Shown piece after piece: positions 1-13,100 of a DNA stretch of 64,000 nucleotides (position 1 is its first letter; the number at the start of each line of letters is the position of its first letter). The stretch spans positions 964,566-1,028,565 of the forward strand of contig CALYLW010000013.1 in NCBI GenBank assembly GCA_944989445.1. The letters are read 5' to 3'. The stretch comes from Ampullaceana balthica (Eukaryota > Mollusca > Gastropoda > Lymnaeidae). The notes beneath the pieces were generated by a model. The model had not been told where the DNA came from and did no database searches. It worked only from the letters and a program-made list of their open reading frames with translations. The position numbers and the translations under genes are program-made.

Positions 1-1620
1 TTATGTGTGTCTCATGTCCCATTAGTTGTCTCATATCCCATTAGTTGTGCCTCATATCCCATTAGTTTTGTCCCATGTTCCATTTATGTGTGTCTCATGT
101 CCCATTAGTTGTCTCATATCCCATTAGTTGTGCCTCATATCCCATTAGTTGTGCCTCATGTCCCATTAGTTGTGTCTCATGTCCCATTAGTTGTGTCTCA
201 TGTCCCATTAGTTGTGCCTCATGTCCCATAGTTGTGCCTCATGTCCCATTAGTTGTGTCTCATATCCCATTAGTTGTGCCTCATGTCCCATTAGTTGTGC
301 CTCATGTCCCATTAGTTGTGTCTCATATCCCATTAGTTGTGCCTCATATCCCATTAGTTGTGCCTCATATCCAATTAGTTGTGCCTCATATCCCTTTAGT
401 TGTGCCTCATATCCCATTTGGTGTGTCTCATGTCCCATTAGTTGTGTCTCATGTCCCATTAGTTGTGCCTCATGTCCCATTAGTTGTGTCTCATGTCCCA
501 TTAGTTGTGTCTCATTACTTGTGCCTCATATCCCATTAGTTGTGCCTCATATCCCATTAGTTGTGCCTCATATCCCATTAGTTGTGTCTCATATCCCATT
601 AGTTGTGTCTGATATCCCATTAGTTGTGTCTCATGCCCCATTAGTTGTGTCTCATATCCCATTAGTTGTGTCTCATATCACATTAATTGTGTCTCATGTC
701 CCATTAGTTGTGTCTCATATCCCATTAGTTGTGTCTCATGTCCCATTAGTTGTGTCTCATGTCCCATTAGTTGTGTCTCATGTCCCATTAGTTGTGCCTC
801 ATGTCCCATTAGTTGTGGCTCATGTCCCATTAGTTGTGTCTCATGTCCCATTAATTGTGCCTCATGTCCCATTAGTTGTGTCTCATGTCCCATTAATTGT
901 GCCTCATATCCCATTAGTTGTGTCTCATGTCCCATTAGTTGTGTCTCATGTCCCATTAATTGTGCCTCATATCCCATTAGTTGTGCCTCATGTCCCATTA
1001 ATTGTGCATCATATCCCATTAGTTGTGCCTCATGTCCCATTAATTGTGCCTCATATCCCATTAGTTGTGTCTCATATCCCATTAGTTGTGTCTCATGTCC
1101 CATTAGTTGTGTCTCATGTCCCATTAATTGTGCCTCATATCCCATTAGTTGTGCCACATGTCCCATTAATTCTGCATCATATCCCATTAGTTGTGCCTCA
1201 TGTCCCATTAATTGTGCCTCATATCCCGTTAGTTGTGTCTCATGTCCCATTAATTGTGCCTCATATCCCATTAGTTGTGCCTCATGTCCCATTAATTGTG
1301 CATCATATCCCATTAGTTGTTTCTCATGTCCCATTAGTTGTGTCTCATGTCCCATTAATTGTGCCTCATATCCCATTAGTTGTGTCTCATATCCCATTAG
1401 TTGTGTCTCATATCCCATTAGTTGTGTCTCATGTCCCATTAGTTGTGTCTCATGTCCCATTAATTGTGCCTCATATCCCATTAGTTGTGCCTCATGTCCC
1501 ATTAATTGTGCATCATATCCCATTAGTTGTGCCTCATGTCCCATTAGTTGTGCCTCATGTCCCATTAATTGTGCATCATATCCCATTAATTGTGCCTCAT
1601 GTCCCATTAATTGTGTCTCG
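1..1620. repeat. 21-bp minisatellite array A (about 77 units), 5' of MPDZ exon 1631
   Basis: Units are built on TCCCATTAGTTGTGTCTCAT with C/T and G/A variants (GTGCC/GTGTC, TAGT/TAAT, CATAT/CATGT). The array continues beyond base 1 and stops 11 bp before the exon acceptor. Because 21 is a multiple of three, long frames stay open on both strands. The plus frame from 212 runs uninterrupted into exon 1. Higher-order alternation of TAGT and TAAT units is visible from about 850 onward. Confidence 0.97.
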
Positions 1621-1630
1621 TTTGTTACAG

Positions 1631-4174
1631 GTAAATGGGATCAACCTTCATGGACTTAGTCACTTGAATGTTTCAGCAGTCATCAAAGGGGTGACAACTC
1701 CTGTGGTCAAGTTGGTGACTCACAGGTGAGAGTAGACTCCATTGTGCATTACAGAAATTGTAGATACAGTGGAACCTCTTATAACAGCATAATTCGTTCC
1801 AGAGTCTTACTCGTTAAGCGAAACACTCATTAAACAAAACAATTTTCCCCATACAAATGTATGTAAAATACGATAATACGTTCCATGCTAAAAAAATTCT
1901 TCTTTTTCACAAATTTGTTAATAACATTTATTCCAATAAAATTACTTATGAATTGTTAAAGAGTGTAACAACCTGGAATGCAATTTAGATTTGAAACAAA
2001 AAACGTAAATAAAAATAAGAATTTATAACAAATAATTAGTCATTTTTAACTAGAAAACTGTCTAAAGACATTTTTTGCAGAGCTTCAAAATTTGAAGAAA
2101 ATGTGTCATAAATGTTTCGTAGACATTTTTGACATTCCCTTTGAAGCATCTATCTCATTAATTTTGTTTTTGTTCTTGGGAATCATGCAGATCGTTGATT
2201 TATGTTGGCTGATTGTAAGTGCGCGCCAGATTAGTCAAGCTAACACCTTGTTCTCGCTTGTCATTGATTTTACGTTTCATTTCAACATTTAATTTTTTCA
2301 CTCTTATGATTGACTTCTTGCGGGTTTTTTTCGAAGACATTTTAGCACAGGTTATTACACATAAAAAAATTACGAATAATGTCTGAATTCAAAATTTGTT
2401 AAAAATACGAACCCGTTGGATCACACACGAAAACAATACGCTAACAGACCGAGTGCTTAACACATATTTACTAATGCATCGGGACGGAAGTGCTGGCTTA
2501 AAATTGAATTTCTAGGAAAAAGGGACTTTCTGTGTCACTTGTTATGCGAATTTTTTGCTCGTTGAAGGAGCAACTTTTTCAATTATTTTTTTTGCTCGTT
2601 TATGAGAGGTTCCACTTTATATATAAATTTGATTAGTGTATGCTTGGATAGAAAAGATTGGGCACAGTGTAACTATTGGTGAGTGGGGGGGGGGCAACTC
2701 TTAAGGCAGCTGTACCCATAGACCAGGCAGATGTACCCATAGACCAGGCAGATGTACCCATAGACCAGGCAGATGTACCCATAGACCAGGCAGATGTACC
2801 CATAAACCAGGCCTTGGGGGTTGCCTAAAAAAAGTTGAGATGACCAATGAACAAGATAAAGGAAAACCAATATGATGGCAATATTAACATGTGATTAAAT
2901 GCAAAAGTATTCTACAAATCAAATATTCTGATACAATTTAAGTATTACGTTTGAACTTGAACCTTCAACTTTGGCTCATAATTAATTAATTTAAAAAGAT
3001 TTTCCTGACCAATGAAAAAATATATACATGTATTGTGAACTAGTGAACAAGACCATCTTTTATGAATGTAACTCTGAGAACATAGTATTAGTAGTAGTAG
3101 TAAATCATGAGGTTGAATAAATGGACAACTGTTCTGCACAGCACATTATTGTAATTTATAATAATAACTAAGCAGAGTTTAGATACTTAATTTAGTATTT
3201 TATTGAAATAATTCCATTTAGTATCATTTTAAAGCCTAATATTACTAAAAATTATATTTTAATTTTAAACAGGAATTATATAATTTACTGTAGCGTCAGG
3301 GACTTCCGCCTCCTTCAAGATTATTGAAATTTTACACTTTAGGCCTGTAAAAATAACAAAATGACCAATCTCAATAAAATGGAACACTTACATATCATCT
3401 GTTTACAATGCAGCAAGCTATTAAAATTAAATGAAAATAATTTTGAATTTTTTTTAGATTAATTAACTCAAGGTTACTTTTAGGCTTGACTGGAAATTTA
3501 AAAATTTAGAATGTAAATGTAGGTCAAGATATCTACTACACTGAACACTGGCCACAAAATATCCCAATTTTATGACTAAATACTAAATAGTATTTTTAAA
3601 CAGAGAATCAATTGAGAATCAAAGTAACTGACTTGAATTTGACCCCCTTTTGTACTCGAGATATTACGGTCAGACGACATGAAAGAATCAAAGTAACCCA
3701 TGAAAAAAGACTAAAACAAATCGAGAATTATTCACTTGTGTTTAAAAATAAAGACTGAATAGGGTTGGCAAGTGAACTAAGGTCAAGAGAACTGGTTTCT
3801 ACTGTATTTACTTTTACATAAGGAGCAGAAAGAAAGAAAGTTAAATCATACATGCAACATTTGGGAATACTCAAATCAGTAACTATTCTCATCTTTTTTA
3901 TTACATTGACATTGTGTCTTTAGCCTATTAAATTTACAGATTTGCCTTTTAGATTTACACATTTGCCCAATACATTTCCACATTAATATTACATTTCCAC
4001 ATTTTCCTATTTCATTTCCACACTTTCCTATTACATTTCCACTATCACCTACTACATTTCAACATTTCCCTATAAAATACTAACTGAACGAACTCATTCC
4101 CTGACAGGAGAGAAGACTTCTTAGAACACATGGCTGTCAAGCCACTGAGATATGGAGGATCAAGTCAGTTTGAT
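1631..4174 (+). CDS. MPDZ: MPDZ exons 1-2 of window: C-terminal part of a PDZ domain
   Basis: Exon 1631-1725 follows the acceptor TTTGTTACAG and reads [20 protein letters not shown] onward, the beta4-alpha2-beta5 half of a PDZ domain. The His that starts helix alpha2 in class I PDZs is present in LSHLN. Exon 4108-4174 continues in phase 2 with [14 protein letters not shown] and ends SSQFD before GTAAGT. By position it corresponds to PDZ8 of vertebrate MPDZ. The N-terminal half of this domain must lie upstream of base 1. Exon 1 begins in phase 0 and the 21-bp array upstream is open in the same frame. Confidence 0.88.
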
Positions 4175-7100
4175 GTAAGTAGCACAGTTTTTAACATCAG
4201 AATGTATGTGTGTGCTTACTATAGGTGTGACTCTGTCCCCAGCACAGTTTAACAGCAGACAAATCTAAATACATAGTTTATAGGTGGTCAGAGGTATATT
4301 TAGAAGCTGTCAGTTTTAATTGAGGCCATCTGCCCACCCCCTCCCCTTCCTATGACATTAATTAGTAAGTTATTTTTAAAAGAAATATTTTTAAATGTCC
4401 TTCACTGAGAGTTAGTTCACATCCCCCAATCATTTGTTTTTTGTATATCTTCTGTTTTTTCTGTCCACCACTTAGAGTTCTACAAAAATTTTCAACAGTT
4501 GTGTAGCACCCAAAGAATTCCTGCCATCAGCAACTATTTCAGAAATTCAGCTTCAAATCACAGGATGCAAGTCTAACCAAAACTGTTTTTATAAAGAAAT
4601 TTAACCATTTTTTAATTCTTCCTTCCATTTGTAATTTTTTGGTTCAAATATTTTCCAAGCAAAACTATTGGAAATTTTAAGAAAAACTTTCTACTTCTCT
4701 TTCTCATTTGGGAATTTTTCCATGTTAATTCAATGTTATCACTATTATTACTGTTAAATTATTATTTTCCACTTGAGATTTCCACTTTTTCTTGTTTATT
4801 TTGAGAGGCCACAGTCATTTGATAATTTTTGAACCTGTGCATTTTGAAAAAATTGGTCGCACTGCAATCAGGCAAAGTAGAGAAGAACTTATTGAATGGG
4901 GCCAGAATAAAGGCAACACAAGGAGACATGTTCTTCTATATTTTTATACATTTTTCTCTAATCATTTTGACAGAGTTTACAAAGTTTTTAATTATTTGTC
5001 CAGCTAAAGTGAGTTTATGCTGGGTGAATTTTTATTCTTTGTTTAAAAGATAAATAATCTACTCTTTTCAAAAAAATTTAAAACTTTAAATTAAACATTT
5101 TAAAAAATCAATATTATAATTTTTTTTAAAGACATTACTATTAAAGATGCACTAATATAATTTATACTTATAGATGAGGGCTAATACATGGACCACATTC
5201 ACATTTATTATATTGCCAGCATTTCGCAAATTTTTTTTGATTCCTCAATAAAATTGGGGAGGGGGAGGGGGTAAAAAGTGTCATGGTCAGATGACCTGTT
5301 GTTAAAATTATTATAATTTATTCATTCCAATTCCTGATATATTAAATTTCTAATTAAGCTGAAATATTTCTTTTGTACTAGCAGCATCAGGAAGTAAGAT
5401 GAAAATACTCAATAGGAATTGGACCAAAACAATGAGGTTGGGTTTAGGTTTGTCTTTGTCCAACTGTCTGTGGGAAATTCCTGGGCTGTATAAAGAGCCT
5501 TGTTTTATTGTGTGGCCTATTGTTGCCAGGTTGTTGATTGGATTCTTTCATTTCAGGCTCAGGAGGCTCAGTTTTATTTGCTGTCTGTAAACAGTTTGTC
5601 TTCTCAATATCTCCACAGTTGTCTGTTGTGTTTATTATTTTTTAAAATTTGAGATTTTTTTTAGGTGAGGGGATGACCCCCTGTTTCTTGTAGTATCTGA
5701 AGTAATGTCCTGAAACTAAACTAAAACTTGCCAGGAAATTTATAAAAATCGTATCAACATTGCCAATTTTCATTTTCCCATCTTCATGTAAAACTGTAAC
5801 TCTATCAGAATCGTTTTGGTTTCCAGAAATTATACATTGTCTAGTATCAATACCTTGTCCCTTCCGCATGAAATATTTGATCATACTAGTGTATCACCCG
5901 TCAAAAATGACAGAAGTTTTCAAAATAAATACACATTGGATTAAATATAACTTTAATACAGAACTTTCATTTATTTTATTTATCTTTATTTTATTCATTT
6001 ATTTCCCTATTGAACAATTTTATGCGGCCGTTCCAAAAGAGTTCTTTTTTGGTGCAGTAATTTGGTGCGCTGCTTTCTAAAATTAGTAGCATCACGGACA
6101 GACATGACAGACAGACGTGACAGAGATTGCAAATTATGTATATTGATGGTGTCATTCCATATTTAAGTCTCCACCATTTTCAATAATAATTTTGTTTTAA
6201 ACTCTTGTTGATTATAATTGAGGATTAGATGCCAAATAATATTCTTTGTAAAAGAACTCACCACAGTCTAACTCTCATCTTATCTTTTACAGACACTCCT
6301 TTTATACTCATCTCACACTTAGTCTTAGAATGAAATTTTCAATTTTTTTTTAAGATTTAAACTATTTTTTTCATAAACAACTGTGGCTATATATATCATG
6401 TATGCCTCCTTTGATGGTTCTCGTAATAATACAATACAAAGCAGATATCATTAGTTCTCTCTTAATCCTCCATACATTTAATTTATACAGTACAAAGAAC
6501 AAATCAAATTTTAACAATTGTCTTTTTCAAAATGAGTTTGTGGGATGGGATGGGTGAACACGGCAGTGAAATCTATTCTTAGATGGTGGATTATAAATAT
6601 TTTGTACAGTAGTGAGTCCCCCTGTTCCAGTCAGTGCCACCTGTTTGACTGTGTTGTTACATTCCCTAGGTCCAGTCAGTGCCACCTGTTTGTGTTGTTA
6701 CATTCCCTAGGTCCAGTCAGTGCCACCTGTTTGACTGTGTTGTTACATTCCCTAGGTCCAGTCAGTGCCGCCTGTTTGTGTTGTTACATTCCCTAGGTCC
6801 AGTCAGTGCCACCTGTTTGTGTTGTTACATTCCCTAGGTCCAGTCAGTGCCACCTGTTTGACTGTGTTGTTACATTCCCAAGGTCCAGTCAGTGCCGCCT
6901 GTTTGTGTTGTTACATTCCCTAGGTCCAGTCAGTGCCACCTGTTTGTGTTGTTACATTCCCTAGGTCCAGTCAGTGCCACCTGTTTGACTGTGTTGTTAC
7001 ATTCCCCTAGGTCCAGTCAGTGCCGCCTGTTTGACTGTGTTGTTACATTCCCTAGGTCCAGTCAGTGCCACCTGTTTGACTGTGTTGTTACATTCCCTAG

Positions 7101-10100
7101 GTCCAGTCAGTGCCACCTGTTTGACTGTGTTGTTACATTCCCCTAGGTCCAGTCAGTGCCGCCTGTTTGACTGTGTTGTTACATTCCCTAGGTCCAGTCA
7201 GTGCCACCTGTTTGACTGTGTTGTTACATTCCCCTAGGTCCAGTCAGTGCCGCCTGTTTGACTGTGTTGTTACATTCCCTAGGTCCAGTCAGTGCCACCT
7301 GTTTGACTGTGTTGTTACATTCCCTAGGTCCAGTCAGTGCCGCCTGTTTGACTGTGTTGTTACATTCCCTAGGTCCAGTCAGTGCCACCTGTTTGACTGT
7401 GTTGTTACATTCCCTAGGTCCAGTCAGTGCCACCTGTTTCACCTCATGGATCAGCTGACAGCAGCAGACGTGAGAGCTCTGTTACCTCCCAGTCCCCCAC
7501 TTCAGGGCCAGCTGCGGCTGTTACTGCTGTCACTACGGCTACAACAACAACGGCTGCAACCACGCCCACATCCCAGGTGACACCAACAGATGCTGTCCAA
7601 GTGATTATACTGCACAAGGTAAGGCAACTCATACTAGTCATAACTTATTGTTGTAAACATTGTCCAGTCATCTCCCTTGTTTGTTGGCTTGCACTCTTTG
7701 TGTGCCGCATTTCATATTTATTATTATTGACAGTTTTCGGGATGTGAGCTGATGACATCAGTGATGTAAGAAAATTGAAAGTTTGGATGTTGAGTTGTGA
7801 TGTCATAGTTATTTAGATATAGTTTTTTTTAACAATGGTCTTTAAAAATGAAGCCATTTTTATTTCAATGATTTCAGATTTTATTTTTATTTCTCTATCA
7901 ATATTTTTCTATTGTTTGTGTAACTTGTAATAAGGAGTTACTTGTTATGTATCAAAGTTGTTTTCTTGTTGCCATTCATCAAAACCAATCAAAAGTCCGT
8001 GTTGTCGTGTTGTCTGTTAGTAATGGATACTTGTGAAGACAGTGCAACGCTAAGTTAAATAAATAGAAGTAAAAAAAAAGATTTTTAAAAACCACGTTTT
8101 TATAAGCGGACTGAAAAGAAGAAAATAATTTAAAACTTATTAGTTCAAGTACTTCGATTTAATATGACTAAAAACGTGGGGCGGGCGCTTATGAGGTTTA
8201 ACATATGCGGTTCACTCATTCTCTCACTTATAGATCTCTCTTTTGCCTTCTAAATTAGAAATCTTTAATTTTTATACCAAACACCCACCCCACGTTTTCA
8301 GTCATATTAATAATTAAATCGAAGTACTTGAACTAATAAGTTTTAAATTATTTTCTTCTTTTTAGTCCGCTTATAAAAACGTGGTTTTTAAAAATCTTTT
8401 TTTTACTTCTATTTATTTTATTCTTTTTAGTCCACTTATAACAACCTGGTTTTTTAAAATATTTTTTACCTCTATTTATTTTACCAAACACCTCACAAGT
8501 GCCCGCCCAACGTTTAAAAAACATTGTGATGTGGTCACGGGGCGAACTCACGGATGTCAACAAAAGCCGACGGTACAGATGCTTTTATATAGACTACAGA
8601 TAAACTTAAAAGTTCAATAATTTAATAACGGTACATTTGATAGATCTGAAATTTTGATACAATGCATTGTCATCCAAGATCTATCTGTGGTAAAATTTTC
8701 AGATCTCTAGGACCATCAGAAGTGGTTCAATTTTACGTTGGCAGATTTGAAAAAATCTTGGACAATCAAACAAACAAACAATGCCCAACGAAAGCGAGTT
8801 AATAAAAACGTGGTAAAATGTGGGGAAACTGTGGCTTATAGAGGGGAGGCAGTATTTTCCATTGACATACTGTTTTATGATGAGAAAGTATTGGCAAAGA
8901 TATCAGCATGTGTGCTAAGTCTTTAAATTTAAAAAACTACACTACTACTGTATGTGGAAGTTGCAAGACTAAGTCACATGACTTGTGTTTAGAAGTTGCA
9001 AGACTAAATCACATGACTTGTGTTTAGAAGTTGCAAGACTAAATCACATGACTTGTGTTTAGAAGTTGCAAGACTAAATCACATGACTTGTGTTTAGAAG
9101 GTGCAAGAATAAATCACATGACTTGTGTTTAGAAGTTGAAAGACTAAATCACATGACTTGTGTTTAGAAGGTGCAAGACTAAGTCACATGACTTGTGTTT
9201 AGAAGTTCCAAGACTAAATCACATGACTTGTGTTTAGAAGTTGCAAGACTAAATCACATGACTTGTGTTTAGAAGTTGCAAGACTAAATCACATGACTTG
9301 TGTTTAGAAGTTGCAAGACTAAATCACATGACTTGTGTTTAGAAGGTGCAAGACTAAATCACATGTCTTGTGTTTAGAAGGTGCAAGACTAAATCACATG
9401 ACTTGTGTTTAGAAGTGCCAAGACTAAATCACATGACTTGTGTTTAGAAGTTGCAAGACTAAATCACATGACTTGTGTTTAGAAGTTCCAAGACTAAATC
9501 ACATGACTTGTGTTTAGAAGTTGCAAGACTAAATCACATGACTTGTGTTTAGAAGGTGCAAGACTAAATCACATGTCTTGTGTTTAGAAGGTGCAAGACT
9601 AAATCACATGACTTGTGTTTAGAAGTGCCAAGACTAAATCACATGACTTGTGTTTAGAAGTTGCAAGACTAAATCACATGACTTGTGTTTAGAAGGTGCA
9701 ATAATAAATCACATGACTTGTGTTTAGAAGGTGCAAGACTAAATCACATGGCTTGTGTTTAGAAGTTGCAAGACTAAATCACATGACTTGTGTTTAGAAG
9801 GTGCAAGACTCAATCACATGACTTGTGTTTAGAAGTTGCAAGACTAAATCACATGACTTGTGTTTAGAAGGTGCAAGACTAAATCACATGACTTGTGCTT
9901 AGAAGGTGCAAGACTAAATCACATGACTTGTGTTTAGAAGGTGCAAGACTAAATCATATGACTTGTGTTTAGAAGGTGCAAGACTAAGTCACGTAGTTAG
10001 TTAAGTTAGGCACCCCAACACACATACATGGGCGAATGTTCACCACTGTTGACATGTGGCCACAAGTTCCCCTCCCCCCCCACACACACACATACACCAT

Positions 10101-13100
10101 TTCTCCGTTCATTCCGCTGGCCATCCAGACTGACAACAAACATGGAGGAGTGCGTGACATCATTCTCGTCTGCTCGATCAATTCGTCATGGTGATCATGT
10201 CGGTCAACTGAACTTTGATAGGTGGGATGGGAGGCGGAGACAGATGTCATGGACAGGTGACATGTCATCACCACCACTGACAGCCCTACAGTTTGATGTC
10301 ATGGACAGGTGACATGTCATCACCACCACTAATTGACAGCCCTACAGTTTGATGTCAGGGACAGGTGACATGTCATCAACACCACTAAATGACAGCCCTA
10401 CAGTTTGATGTCATGGACAGATGACATGTCATCGCCACCACTGACAGCCCTACAGTTTGATGTCAGGGACAGGTGACATATCATCACCACCACTAACTGA
10501 CAGCCCTACAGTTTGATGTCAGGGACAGGTGACATGTCATCACCACCACTAACTGACAGCCATACAGTTTGATGTCAGGGACAGATGACATGTCATCACC
10601 ACCACTAACTGACAGCCCTACAGTTTGATGTCAGAGACAGGTGACATATCATCACCACCACTAACTGACAGCCATACAGTTTGATGTCAGGGACAGGTGA
10701 CATGTCATCACCACCACTAACTGACAGCCATACAGTTTGATGTCAGGGACAGGTGACATGTCATCACCACCACTAATTGACAGCCCTACAGTTTGATGTC
10801 ATGGACAGGTGACATGTCACCACCACTAACTGACAGCCATATAGTTTGATGTCAGGGACAGGTGACATGTCATCACCACCACTAACTGACAGCCATACTG
10901 TTTGATGTCAGGGACAGATGACATGTCATCACCACCACTAACAGACAGCAATACAGTTTGATGTCAGGGACATGTGACATGTCATCACCACCACTAACTG
11001 ACAGCCATACAGTTTGATGTCAGGGACAGGTGACATGTCATCACCACCACTAACTGACAGCCCTACAGTTTGATGTCAGGGACAGGTGACATGTCATCAC
11101 CACCACTAACTAACAGCCATACAGTTTGATGTCAGGGACAGATGACATGTCATCACCACCACTAACTGACAGCCATACAGTTTGATGTCAGGGACAGGTG
11201 ACATGTCATCACCACCACTAACTGACAGCCCTACAGTTTGATGTCAGGGACAGGTGACATGTCATCCCCACCACTAACTGACAGCCATACAGTTTGATGT
11301 CAGGGACAGGTGACATGTCATCACCACCACTAACTGACAGCCATACAGTTTGATGTCAGGGACAGATGACATGTCATCACCACCACTAACTGACAGCCAT
11401 ACAGTTTGATGTCAGGGACAGGTGACATGTCATCACCGCCACTAACTGACAGCCATACAGTTTGAGGTCAGGGACAGGTGACATGTCATCACCGCCACTA
11501 ACTGACAGCCATACAGTTTGATGTCATGGACAGGTGACATGTCATCACCACCACTAACTGACAGCCCTACAGTTTGATGTCAGGGACAGGTGACATGTCA
11601 TCACCACCACTAACTGACAGCCATACAGTTTGATGTCAGGGACAGATGACATGTCATCACCACCACTAACTGACAGCCATACAGTTTGATGTCAAGGACA
11701 GGTGACATGTCATCACCACCACTAACTGACAGCCCTACAGTTTGATGTCATGGACAGGTGACATGTCATCACCACCACTAATTGACAGCCCTACAGTTTG
11801 ATGTCATGGACAGGTGACATGTCATCACCACCACTAACTGACAGCCCTACAGTTTGTTGTCATGGACAGGTGACATGTCATCACCACCACTGACAGCCAT
11901 ACAGTTTGATGTCATGGACAGGTGACATGTCATCACCACCACTGACAGACCTACAGTTTGATGTCATGGACAGGTGACATATCATCACCACCACTAACTG
12001 ACAGACCTACAGTTTGATTTCATGGACAGGTGACATATCATCACCACCACTAACTGACAGACCTACAGTTTGATGTCATGGACAGGTGACATATCATCAC
12101 CACCACTAACTGACAGACCTACAGTTTGATGTCATGGACAGGTGACATGTCATCACCAGGCCAGAATGACAACCCTCCTAATAGGGATTTATTATTCCAA
12201 GTGTTACCTGTTCACACTAGTAATTAGGCTAATAATATCGTAACATGGCGGCGGCACTAACAGTTGTTTTTTTTTAATCAAACGTTGATACTTTTTGGTG
12301 ACCACTATTTGTAATATAAAACATGTATTGACATTTGCCCCAACTGAGTGGAACACGGAGATGTTGACTTGGATCCAAAATATATTGTCAGTGGTCATGT
12401 ATGTGGTGTATGATGAAGTCCTGTCCTGTTAGGCAGTGGGCATGTATGTGGTGTATGATGAAGTCCTGTCCTGTTAGGCAGTGGTCATGTATGTGGTGTA
12501 TGATGGAGTCCTGTCCTGTTAGGCAGTGGTCATGTATGTGGTGTATGATGAAGTCCTGTCCTGTTAGGCAGTGGTCATGTATGTGGTGTATGATGGAGTC
12601 CTGTCCTGTTAGGCAGTGGTCATGTATGTGGTGTATACTGAGTCCTGTTAGGCAGTGGTCATGTATGTGGTGTATACTGAGTCCTGTTTGGCAGTGGTCA
12701 TGTATGTGGTGTATACTGAGTCCTGTTAGGCAGTGGTCATGTATGTGGTGTATACTGAGTCCTGTTAGGCAGTGGTCATGTATGTGGTGTATACTGAGTC
12801 CTGTTAGGCAGTGGTCATGTATGTGGTGTATACTGAGTCCTGTTAGGCAGTGGTCATGTATGTGGTGTATACTGAGTCCTGTTTGGCAGTGGTCATGTAT
12901 GTGGTGTATACTGAGTCCTGTTAGGCAGTGGTCATGTATGTGGTGTATACTGAGTCCTGTTAGGCAGTGGTCATGTATGTGGTGTATACTGAGTCCTGTT
13001 AGGCAGTGGTCATGTATGTGGTGTATACTGAGTCCTGTTAGGCAGTGGTCATGTATGTGGTGTATACTGAGTCCCGTTAGGCAGTCTACACCAGCCGGAG

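Noticed and set aside
212..1729. Long open frames (up to 505 aa) across the 21-bp array on both strands
   Set aside because: The unit length is a multiple of three and lacks stops, so openness is automatic; only the last 95 bp before the donor is a supported exon.
8957..9994. CRISPR-like regularity of the 35-bp array
   Set aside because: There are no unique spacers between the repeats and the genome is eukaryotic; it is a head-to-tail minisatellite.
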